From Bacteroidota bacterium (GTDB lineage: Bacteria; Bacteroidota; Bacteroidia; NS11-12g; UBA955): DNA of 64,000 nucleotides. A model generated the notes under the pieces. It was not told where the DNA came from. It did no database searches and saw nothing but the letters and a program-made list of their open reading frames with translations. The position numbers and the translations under genes are program-made. Shown here piece by piece: positions 27,766-34,772 of the stretch (within the stretch, counting starts at the first letter, position 1; each line of letters opens with the position of its first letter). The stretch covers positions 221,017-285,016 of the forward strand of contig JAEUUL010000004.1 of the NCBI GenBank assembly GCA_016787485.1, in the 5' to 3' direction.

Positions 27766-28461
27766 TTAGGGTTGAGTTCCCGGATTTTCGATCATCCCGT
27801 CCCGCACGCGAATCACGCGCTTGGCAAAGCGTGCAATGTCTTCTTCATGGGTTACCAGGATGATGGTATTTCCTTTCTTGTGAATTTCTTCAAACAGGTT
27901 CATGATTTCTACCGACGTGCGGGAATCCAGGTTTCCTGTGGGTTCATCGGCCAGCAAAATGCTGGGTTTGTTTACCAGCGCACGGGCTACAGCCACACGC
28001 TGCCGCTGGCCTCCACTCAGTTCGTTGGGTTTGTGGTGGGTACGGTCTGCCAGTCCTACATCCACCAGGGTTTGCCGGGCTATTTCGGTACGTTCTTTTT
28101 TGCCGATACCGGCATATACCAGGGGCAGGGCCACATTGTCCAGCGCAGTGAGGCGGGGCAGCAGATTGAAGGTTTGAAACACGAATCCGATTTCTTTGTT
28201 GCGCACTGTGCTGAGCTCGGAGTCCGTCATGCGGCTCACTTCCTTGCCATTGAGGAAATACTGGCCTTCGGTGGGGGTGTCCAGGCAGCCGATGATGTTC
28301 ATCAGCGTGCTTTTTCCGCTTCCGCTGGGTCCCATCAGTGCCACATATTCTCCGCGGGGTATATTCAGGTCTATTTTGCGCAACGCATAGACCTCCTGGT
28401 CTCCCAGTACATATTTTTTCTGAATCCCTTGCAGCGATATCAGGTTGCCACCATCAGCCAT
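27766..28461 (-). CDS. ABC transporter ATP-binding protein, LolD/MacB type
   Basis: 231 residues. Walker [12 protein letters not shown]-loop [10 protein letters not shown], signature [15 protein letters not shown], Walker [13 protein letters not shown], and H-loop VTHEEDIA. The [15 protein letters not shown] and DEPTGNLDS blocks are characteristic of the LolD/MacB/FtsE type, which work with FtsX-like permeases on lipoproteins or exported molecules. No permease gene lies next to it. The start at 28461 is preferred; the TTG at 28470 is an alternative. It overlaps gatC by eight bases. Confidence 0.93.
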   Translation of the reverse strand: MADGGNLISLQGIQKKYVLGDQEVYALRKIDLNIPRGEYVALMGPSGSGKSTLMNIIGCLDTPTEGQYFLNGKEVSRMTDSELSTVRNKEIGFVFQTFNLLPRLTALDNVALPLVYAGIGKKERTEIARQTLVDVGLADRTHHKPNELSGGQRQRVAVARALVNKPSILLADEPTGNLDSRTSVEIMNLFEEIHKKGNTIILVTHEEDIARFAKRVIRVRDGMIENPGTQP

Positions 28462-28750
28462 TTTGGTCAATTACCTTAGGCACGCGGAAGAAATCGCTGT
28501 CTTTTTTCGGTGCATTCAGCAGTGCCTGTTCGTGTGTTATTTCCTGGTGCACCACGTCTTCGCGCAGCACATTGCTGTTTTCGGTCATGTAAATAAGGGG
28601 TTCTACGCCGGTAGTATCCACCTCATTCAGTTTTTCGCACATTTCCAGAATTTTTTCCAGGTCTGCGCGTATGGCTTCTTTTTCGCCGCCTTCAAACTTG
28701 AGGCGGGCGAGTGCTGCCAGTTCGTCTACTTTTTCAGGTGTGATTCTCAT
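28454..28750 (-). CDS. gatC: Asp-tRNA(Asn)/Glu-tRNA(Gln) amidotransferase subunit C
   Basis: 98 residues, standard GatC. It stabilises the GatAB amidotransferase that makes Gln-tRNA or Asn-tRNA from the misacylated forms. Motifs: [17 protein letters not shown] near the start, [14 protein letters not shown] in the centre, and REDVVH then [17 protein letters not shown] at the end. gatA and gatB are not in the window. It overlaps plsC by 17 bases and the ABC ATPase by eight. Confidence 0.93.
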   Translation of the reverse strand: MRITPEKVDELAALARLKFEGGEKEAIRADLEKILEMCEKLNEVDTTGVEPLIYMTENSNVLREDVVHQEITHEQALLNAPKKDSDFFRVPKVIDQNG

Positions 28751-29477
28751 ATACGCCGTATTCAGTTAATTTTTTTTCAATGATAAGGTAAACCTGCTTT
28801 TTCAGCTCATCGGCCTGTTCGGGTTTTAGGTGTGCTGTATCTATGGGTCGATGAATGTGCATGCGCATGATTCCGGGCGAAGCAGTCCAGTTGTCGCTGT
28901 CTACCCGTTTGAGATTGTCTGGCAGGGTTACGGGTACGATCACAGCCCCGTGTTCTATGGCCAGACGGAAAGCGCCGTCCTTAAAGGTATGCAGTTTGGG
29001 CCGGTCTTTGGGTATGCGTCCTTCCGGAAAAATGATCATATTCACTCCGCTTTCGAGTTTTTTCCCGGCCATAAGAAACGCTTTGTGAGAACTGCGGATA
29101 CTTTCGCGCAGCACAGGTACATCCAGGGTGCGGAACCACATGCGGAACAGGGGTACTTTTCCCAGCTCCATTTTGGCCATAAAGAAATTAAAACCGGGCA
29201 GAAATGTGCCGCAGGTAAGTATGTCAAGGTAGGAACTGTGGTTTGCGCAATAGATGATTCTGCGGCCGCGTGGCAGGGATTTTTCCTTGCTCATGATGGG
29301 CAGCATAAGGGCCGGAATGCAGGTAAGCACTCCCCAGATACGGCGGTGAAAATGCAGAATGCGGTACAGGCTGGGGTGCGAAAACCAGATGCGGAACAAG
29401 GGGTACATCACCAGGAAGATGAGGCTGAACCACAGCCCGGACCATATGACCCAGATTCTGCCGGCAATCTTTTTCAT
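28734..29477 (-). CDS. plsC: 1-acyl-sn-glycerol-3-phosphate acyltransferase
   Basis: 247 residues from MKKIAGRIW. It acylates lysophosphatidic acid to phosphatidic acid in phospholipid synthesis. Motif I NHSSYLD (H-x4-D), motif II with FMAKMELGKVPLF, motif III FPEGRIPKD, and motif IV VTLPDNL are present. Two N-terminal hydrophobic stretches anchor it in the membrane. The ATG overlaps the stop of the DUF4199 gene by four bases, so the longer upstream frame is rejected. Confidence 0.92.
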   Translation of the reverse strand: MKKIAGRIWVIWSGLWFSLIFLVMYPLFRIWFSHPSLYRILHFHRRIWGVLTCIPALMLPIMSKEKSLPRGRRIIYCANHSSYLDILTCGTFLPGFNFFMAKMELGKVPLFRMWFRTLDVPVLRESIRSSHKAFLMAGKKLESGVNMIIFPEGRIPKDRPKLHTFKDGAFRLAIEHGAVIVPVTLPDNLKRVDSDNWTASPGIMRMHIHRPIDTAHLKPEQADELKKQVYLIIEKKLTEYGVYENHT

Positions 29478-29992
29478 GACCGTCGCATACGCCGCACAAA
29501 CATAACCAGAGCTACAACCACACCGGTACTCAGGCACATTTGTATCTGTGAAAAAGAAAGGGAGGAAATGTCCAGTTCTTTGGTAAGGATTTGTTCCGCT
29601 TCTTTCATTTTGGCGGGTTGCTCTGCTGCAGGGAAATTCTTTTCAATCAGCATTTTCTGATTCGCCATGGTTACCGTTTTGAAATCCTGAATGATTTCGG
29701 GCCTGTTTTTGAGCACATACTGCAGTCCGCCTACAGTGCACAGTGCTACCAGCAGTGCGGTAAGCAGACCACCAAAGAGGGTTTTACCCATATTGGGAGG
29801 GGTTTCGCTGTCGCGCACCAGACTTTTGATAAACAGGAACACGGCCAGGCCGGAGAAAACCATATTGCCCAGCAGTGGGAGTACGGCCGCCCAGCTCTGT
29901 TGGTCATACAGCCGGTTGAAGAAATAAATCAGATGCATGGCTGTAGCCGCAGAACCCATGCTCAGGCCAAAAATGGCCACTTTTTTCAGCAT
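29474..29992 (-). CDS. DUF4199 membrane protein
   Basis: 172 residues from MLKKVAIFGLSMG. Four hydrophobic segments (about 5-22, 35-55, 71-92 and 150-168) and the arrangement of small TM hairpins plus a charged loop with PEIIQDFKTVTMANQKMLIEK fit DUF4199, a Bacteroidota membrane family of unknown role. It is the first gene of the operon with plsC, gatC, an ABC ATPase and an M28 peptidase, under the box at 29997-30004. Confidence 0.78.
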   Translation of the reverse strand: MLKKVAIFGLSMGSAATAMHLIYFFNRLYDQQSWAAVLPLLGNMVFSGLAVFLFIKSLVRDSETPPNMGKTLFGGLLTALLVALCTVGGLQYVLKNRPEIIQDFKTVTMANQKMLIEKNFPAAEQPAKMKEAEQILTKELDISSLSFSQIQMCLSTGVVVALVMFVRRMRRS

Positions 29993-29996
29993 GCTG

Positions 29997-30004
29997 CAAA
30001 AATA
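29997..30004 (-). promoter_or_regulatory. -7 promoter box TATTTTTG for the five-gene operon
   Basis: Exact TAnnTTTG, four bases before the DUF4199 ATG at 29992. It would serve DUF4199-plsC-gatC-ABC-M28 with little or no 5' leader. Confidence 0.65.
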
Positions 30005-30037
30005 CGGAATTGGCGGGCATTCACCCGACACTGCGCC

Positions 30038-30349
30038 TTAATAGCTGTTTTCTGCTTCTTCGCCCTGTTTTGTGTACTCGTCAAAATTGTATTCGGGCAG
30101 CAGATTGCTCTTTACATGGCTGATGGTTTCAGAAAGCGCATCGGTAAACTTGTGAAAATCCTCCTTGTACAGGTGAATTTTTGATTTTACATAATTGCCA
30201 TCGTCGGCTTTGCTGCGCTGGCTTTCTGTGATTGTCACATAATAATCGCTGTTGCGTGTGGCTTTCACATCGAAGAAATACGTGCGTTTTCCGGCGCGTA
30301 TCCGCTTGGAGAAAATCTCCTCCTGCGTGGATTTGTGATCCTCATTCAT
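30038..30349 (-). CDS. DUF3276 / PUR-alpha-like nucleic-acid-binding protein
   Basis: 103 residues. The pattern EEIFSKRIRAGKRTYFFDVKATRNSDYYVTITESQR followed in the strand by SKIHLYKEDFHKF matches the PUR domain found in Bacteroidota and spirochaetes (stated in two parts: IRAGKRTYFFDVKATR and DYYVTITESQ). PUR domains bind single-stranded DNA or RNA. Such small proteins are often strongly expressed in Bacteroidota. A consensus -7 box gives a 5' leader of about 20 nt. Confidence 0.87.
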   Translation of the reverse strand: MNEDHKSTQEEIFSKRIRAGKRTYFFDVKATRNSDYYVTITESQRSKADDGNYVKSKIHLYKEDFHKFTDALSETISHVKSNLLPEYNFDEYTKQGEEAENSY

Positions 30350-30374
30350 CTCAATGATTTTGTACGTGGAAATA

Positions 30375-30382
30375 CAAAAATA
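30375..30382 (-). promoter_or_regulatory. -7 promoter box TATTTTTG for the DUF3276 gene
   Basis: Exact TAnnTTTG, 25 bases before the ATG at 30349. Confidence 0.6.
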
Positions 30383-30436
30383 GAATATTATGACAAATCA
30401 CACCCATTGTCAGTAAAATCTGACAGTGCGCGGATG

Positions 30437-32227
30437 TTATTCTGCAGGAACAGCAGCCGTGTTTTCATGCATCTGCATTTTGTACAGATTGGCATATTCT
30501 CCTCCGGCTGCAAGCAAATCCTGATGGGTTCCCTGTTCTGCAATTCTGCCGTTTTGCACCACCAGTATTTCGTCTGCAAAAGCCAGTGGTGCCAGTCTGT
30601 GGCTGATGATGATAGCGGTTTTTCCATGCAGGGATTGCACAAAATGCCGGATAATTTCCTGTTCTGTGCGGGCATCCACCGCACTCAGACAATCGTCGAA
30701 AACGTAGAGTCCGGCTTGCCGTATCAGAGCCCGGGCAATGCTTACCCTTTGTTTTTGTCCGCCACTCAGGGTTACACCCCTTTCGCCAAGCATGGTGTCC
30801 AGCCCCTGTGGCATGGCATCTATATCACGGGTAAGGCCGGCTGCTGTGGCTGCTGCCAGTATCTGTCCGCGTGTGGCGGTACCTTCTTCCAGCCCGAATG
30901 CAATATTTTCTGCGATGGTTTCACTGAAAAGAAATACATCCTGCGGAATGTAGGAAACATGCCTGCGAAAATCGTACATGTCCATCTCCTGCAGAGGTTT
31001 TCCATCAATCAGGATTTTTCCGGAGCCGGCTTCGTATTGCCGCATCAGCAATTGTGCGATGGTGCTTTTTCCGGAACCGGTACGTCCGGTTATCCCAAGT
31101 ATTTTGCCTTTTTTCAGTTCAATAGAAATGCCATCCAGTGCGGGTTTGCTGCTGCCGGGATAAGTGAAATTCACATTTGAAAATTGTATACTTTGCTCAA
31201 AAGTAAATGGTGCAGTTCCTGTATGCACGGGCTCTTTTTCTGTGTCTAAAAATTCATTGATGCGTTTTTGGCTGGCAGCTGCTTTTTGCACAAGGGCGGT
31301 GGTCCAGCCCAGACTGGCCACGGGCCAGATGAGCATGTTCAGATAAATGACAAACTCTGCTATGTTACCGGTGGTGAAACGTCCATGGGCTGCCTGTATT
31401 CCACCCAGATACAGCACAATCAGCATACTCAGTCCTACCAGCAGCATCATCAGCGGAAAAAACAGACTGTTTACCAGTGCCAGCCGCATATTCAGCCGGT
31501 GGTATTCTTTGCCGGCCTGGTTGAAGTGCAGATTGAACCATTTTCCGGCACCGAAAGATTTGATCACACGTATACCGGCAAAGGTTTCCTGTGCCTGTGT
31601 GGTGAGGGTACTCAGCTGGGTTTGTATGGCCGTATTGCGCCGGTTTATGATTTTGCTCACCACATAAATGGAATAACTGAGAACGGGAAGGGGCAGCAGC
31701 ACCCACAGGGTCATGGACGGGCTGGTGCGCAGCATTTGAAACACCACTGTGATGAATGTGAAGATGATATTCACAAAATACATAATGGCCGGACCTACGT
31801 ACATGCGCACATTGCTTACATCTTCGCCAATGCGCGCCATCATATCGCCGGTATAGTTGCGGCGGTAAAAACCGGTACTTAGTTTCTGGTAGTGGGCGTA
31901 TATGTCGTTTTTAAGGTCGTATTCCACCTTTCTGGATACAACAACGATGTACTGCCGCATAAGGTACATAAAGACGCCTTTTACAGCCGATGCTGCCACC
32001 ACCAGCAACCCAAACCAGAGTGCGCCGGTAAATATGGTTCCTGCGAGTTGATTGTGTCCCAAATCCCCGGCCATCTGCACCAGATAAACAGAATCGTCTA
32101 TTCCCTGACGCACAAATACCGGAACATAGACACCGGCTATATTGCTCAGGACAATGCAAACGATACCGGCCCACATAGCACCGGAATACCGGCGGAAATA
32201 ATGATTGAGTGCAAGCAAATCCTGCAT
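30437..32227 (-). CDS. ABC exporter, fused permease-ATPase (MdlA/MsbA-like)
   Basis: 596 residues: six membrane helices (to about residue 310) and an ATPase domain. Walker A GITGRTGSGKST, Q-loop SYIPQDVFLF, signature TLSGGQKQRVSIARAL, Walker B LYVFDDCLSAVD, and H-loop IISHRLAPL. The residue after the Walker B Asp is Asp, not the catalytic Glu, a pattern (DDxLSAVD) typical of the non-canonical half of heterodimeric exporters such as MdlA. No partner half-transporter is adjacent. A consensus -7 box lies eight bases before the ATG. Confidence 0.92.
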   Translation of the reverse strand: MQDLLALNHYFRRYSGAMWAGIVCIVLSNIAGVYVPVFVRQGIDDSVYLVQMAGDLGHNQLAGTIFTGALWFGLLVVAASAVKGVFMYLMRQYIVVVSRKVEYDLKNDIYAHYQKLSTGFYRRNYTGDMMARIGEDVSNVRMYVGPAIMYFVNIIFTFITVVFQMLRTSPSMTLWVLLPLPVLSYSIYVVSKIINRRNTAIQTQLSTLTTQAQETFAGIRVIKSFGAGKWFNLHFNQAGKEYHRLNMRLALVNSLFFPLMMLLVGLSMLIVLYLGGIQAAHGRFTTGNIAEFVIYLNMLIWPVASLGWTTALVQKAAASQKRINEFLDTEKEPVHTGTAPFTFEQSIQFSNVNFTYPGSSKPALDGISIELKKGKILGITGRTGSGKSTIAQLLMRQYEAGSGKILIDGKPLQEMDMYDFRRHVSYIPQDVFLFSETIAENIAFGLEEGTATRGQILAAATAAGLTRDIDAMPQGLDTMLGERGVTLSGGQKQRVSIARALIRQAGLYVFDDCLSAVDARTEQEIIRHFVQSLHGKTAIIISHRLAPLAFADEILVVQNGRIAEQGTHQDLLAAGGEYANLYKMQMHENTAAVPAE

Positions 32228-32235
32228 ACTGCCGG

Positions 32236-32243
32236 CAAAGGTA
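32236..32243 (-). promoter_or_regulatory. -7 promoter box TACCTTTG for the ABC exporter
   Basis: Exact TAnnTTTG, eight bases before the ATG at 32227. Confidence 0.62.
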
Positions 32244-32341
32244 GGCTGCTTCTTCTGCGGCTTACAGAAAAATTACAATGGAAGTAAAACCTTTTGGTTA
32301 CTGTTTCGTTATTCATGTGGGGTAGATTAAGTTTTCATAGC

Positions 32342-32380
32342 CAGCAGAGCCGGGTCGTAAGATTCGGCTTTGCTGTTTTT
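32342..32380 (+). terminator. Orphan intrinsic-terminator-like hairpin
   Basis: CAGCAGAGCCG (32342-32352) pairs with CGGCTTTGCTG (32365-32375) with one G-T pair, followed by five T. No gene on the plus strand precedes it, so it could be an attenuator in the leader of the downstream fusion gene or end a small RNA. A second small hairpin, ACTCAC/GTGAGT (32408-32424), follows. Confidence 0.45.
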
Positions 32381-32488
32381 ACAGCATTGTGAAAAGACGC
32401 ATTTCATACTCACAGCCAGTGAGTTAACCTTTAAAATAACCGGTTTTTTCAAATATTCCATTACCTTCGCAATCGGAGGGGTATTTGT

Positions 32489-33913
32489 TTGTTTGATCCT
32501 ATTCCCAGCGCGGATACGGTTCTGTTGCTCACGATGTGCCTGGCTACAGCGGGGGTGGCGTACTATTTGGAGAGGCTCAGTATTTTGGGCCGCTTGCCGC
32601 TGATGCTGGCCCGGAAATTCCTGCACATATTTGCCATAGGGCTGTGTTGTGTAGCCGCTGCGGTGGTGCAAAACGTACAGTTTCTCATGCTTTTGGTGTT
32701 GCTTGCAGAGTTGTTTCTGTTATACCTGGTTGTAGGCCGGAACTATTTCAGCATCGATGGCCGCAAGAGTTGGGGCATTCTGTATTTTCCCATTTCGTTT
32801 CTGGTGCTGTTGGCCCTGTTTCCTCACGATCGTTTCCTGATTGTAGCCCCTATGGGACTCATGGCCCTTGCCGACGCTGCTGCGACCATTATCGGTGAGA
32901 AATATGCCCCTCGGTTTTTTATTCTTACCGGCGATACCAAATCCATAACCGGAGCCATGGCCTTTATTGTCGTTGGTTTTTTATGGTTTTTTTTCCTTGG
33001 TTTTTTTGGATACGGCACCGGGCAGTCCTGGACAGAATATCTTGTAATGGCGCTGTCGGTAACACTGGTTACGGCGGGCACAGAACTGATTGGCAGCAAT
33101 GGGCGGGACAATCTATGGGTGCCGATTTCTTCGGCTTTTCTGCTTTGGGCTGTTTTTCATGCACCGGTTCCGGTAAATGTGTTCTATCTGCTGCTGTTCA
33201 TTTTGGTTTTTACTGGAGGAGCCCTTCTTGCAGTGCGTTTGCATTTGTTAAGCTGGTCAGGCGCACTTGCTGCAGTTTTGGTGGGTATCGGTATCGTATC
33301 CATCGGTCACTTCAGTGTGTGGCCCATGCTGCTGTTTTTTGTGTCTGGGTCTTTGCTGGGTAAATTACCGGGCAGAAAGGCCACCGATGAAAAGGCAGGC
33401 CAGGCCCGCGACAGCAAACAGGTTTTTGCAAACTCTATCACCGCATGGATATTGGCACATATTCATTGCATCTGGCCCGATGAGAAGTGGATATGGTTGT
33501 ATCTGGTTTCTGTAGCCTGCTGCAATGCCGATACATGGAGCAGTGAGTTGGGTGTGCGGCTGGGCCACAAACCCATAGACCTGCTGCGCTGGAAAAAACT
33601 GCCTCCTGGTATTTCAGGCGCTGTGAGTTTACCGGGTATGCTGGCAGCCCTTGCCGGTGCGTCGGTCATCGCCATTTTCAGCGGCAGCTGGGAACCTGCT
33701 TGGAAAATTGCGTTGCTGGGTTTTGCCGGCTCTTTGATGGATAGTCTGTTGGGTTCAGCACTGCAGGCCAGGTATGTGTATCCCAATGGTGCCTTGTCCG
33801 ATACGCCCGCAACCGATGCCTTGCTACTGAGTGGAAATGTGCGGGTGAGCAATGATGCAGTAAATGTGCTGAGTACCCTGCTGGTAACTCTTTCCGCCGC
33901 CTTTATTCTTTGA
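32489..33913 (+). CDS. Fused phytol/dolichol-kinase-like and DUF92 (VTE6-like) membrane protein
   Basis: 474 residues, about 12-14 membrane helices. Residues 1-220 carry the CTP-dependent prenol-kinase pattern: ARKFLHIFAIG (RKxxH), LADAAATIIGEKYA, DTKSITGAMAF, and TELIGSNGRDNLWVP. Residues about 255-474 are a full DUF92 domain: ADTWSSELGVRLGHKPIDLL, LPPGISGAVS, GSLMDSLLGSALQ, and SNDAVNVLSTLL. In plants the two activities are separate enzymes, VTE5 (phytol kinase) and VTE6 (phytyl-phosphate kinase). The fusion could therefore take a prenol to its diphosphate. The start is TTG with a strong Shine-Dalgarno GGAGGGG at 32475. Its 3' end overlaps the convergent DUF4249 gene by 11 bases. Confidence 0.85.
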   Translation: MFDPIPSADTVLLLTMCLATAGVAYYLERLSILGRLPLMLARKFLHIFAIGLCCVAAAVVQNVQFLMLLVLLAELFLLYLVVGRNYFSIDGRKSWGILYFPISFLVLLALFPHDRFLIVAPMGLMALADAAATIIGEKYAPRFFILTGDTKSITGAMAFIVVGFLWFFFLGFFGYGTGQSWTEYLVMALSVTLVTAGTELIGSNGRDNLWVPISSAFLLWAVFHAPVPVNVFYLLLFILVFTGGALLAVRLHLLSWSGALAAVLVGIGIVSIGHFSVWPMLLFFVSGSLLGKLPGRKATDEKAGQARDSKQVFANSITAWILAHIHCIWPDEKWIWLYLVSVACCNADTWSSELGVRLGHKPIDLLRWKKLPPGISGAVSLPGMLAALAGASVIAIFSGSWEPAWKIALLGFAGSLMDSLLGSALQARYVYPNGALSDTPATDALLLSGNVRVSNDAVNVLSTLLVTLSAAFIL

Positions 33914-34772
33914 TAATCAGGGTTCGTACATCGGGCCAGTGGGCGGTAAAGAATCCATACCCTCCCCGCACATTGCTGCTGTAGTTTACCGGTTCACCAA
34001 AGAATGCCCCCAAACCATTTCTGGCCGCACGCTGTTTTTGCACAAGATAGGTATAGTAGGTTTGGTCTATGTGGCTAAGGGTTAAGGTAAGTGTATCTCC
34101 GGCAGCGTAATTGCCCAGATTCATACTTTCTTCATGCCTGCCGGGTTTAAACAACCCATCGGTGATAGGGATGGTGTTTACATCGGCATTGCTCATGAGG
34201 TTAAAAACCCGGGCGGGATTGGAAATCACATTGGTAAAAAAAGAAGTGTTACGGTAGGTGTTCAGCATATAAAAATTCACACCCGCCGGGTCGGTGAACG
34301 CATAGTGCAGCCAGCGTTGCGTATCCCGTCCGCTGATGCGCCGTTCCACCCAGGCGGTATCAAGCGTAAGACGGGTTTGCATGGTTGTTTGGGCCGTTAC
34401 GGATTTTCCGCTGCTGCTGTCATACACATGCAAGGTATACGTTTGGTTGGCCATAAGAGGTGTGGTAATGCTGCCATAAAAACCGGGAGCCACGCGCAGC
34501 AGTGTATCGGTTATGCCCCCGTGTTCTACCGTAACCCTTGCGTGGGCCACCAGTATTTGTTCCAGCAGGTTTTGACCGGGATTGGTATCGGTGGGGGTAA
34601 GGGCATTAAAACTGCGTGACAGACTGATGAGCAAAGTTGTATTTGGGATTATCTGCGAGGAAACCACCAGTTTGCCATCGGCCTGGGGGATTTTTATGGG
34701 TATGGGTTCCGGACGGCAACCTGTAATGAACAGACCTAAAATGCAGGGTATGGCAACAAGTATATTTTTCAT
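33903..34772 (-). CDS. DUF4249 outer-membrane lipoprotein
   Basis: 289 residues from MKNILVAIPCILGLFITGC, a lipoprotein signal with Cys19. The body (KLVVSSQIIPNTTLLISLSRSFNAL, a late YYTYLVQKQRAARNGLGAFFGEPVNYSSNVRGGYGFF split over strands) fits DUF4249, found almost always beside a TonB-dependent receptor in Bacteroidota. The ATG shares one base with the stop of the receptor gene upstream. The likely role is an accessory lipoprotein of that receptor; the substrate is unknown. Confidence 0.85.
   Translation of the reverse strand: MKNILVAIPCILGLFITGCRPEPIPIKIPQADGKLVVSSQIIPNTTLLISLSRSFNALTPTDTNPGQNLLEQILVAHARVTVEHGGITDTLLRVAPGFYGSITTPLMANQTYTLHVYDSSSGKSVTAQTTMQTRLTLDTAWVERRISGRDTQRWLHYAFTDPAGVNFYMLNTYRNTSFFTNVISNPARVFNLMSNADVNTIPITDGLFKPGRHEESMNLGNYAAGDTLTLTLSHIDQTYYTYLVQKQRAARNGLGAFFGEPVNYSSNVRGGYGFFTAHWPDVRTLIIKE

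Noticed and set aside
26574..27863. 429-codon open frame on the plus strand
   Set aside because: Antisense to the clear M28 peptidase; no motif, no promoter box.
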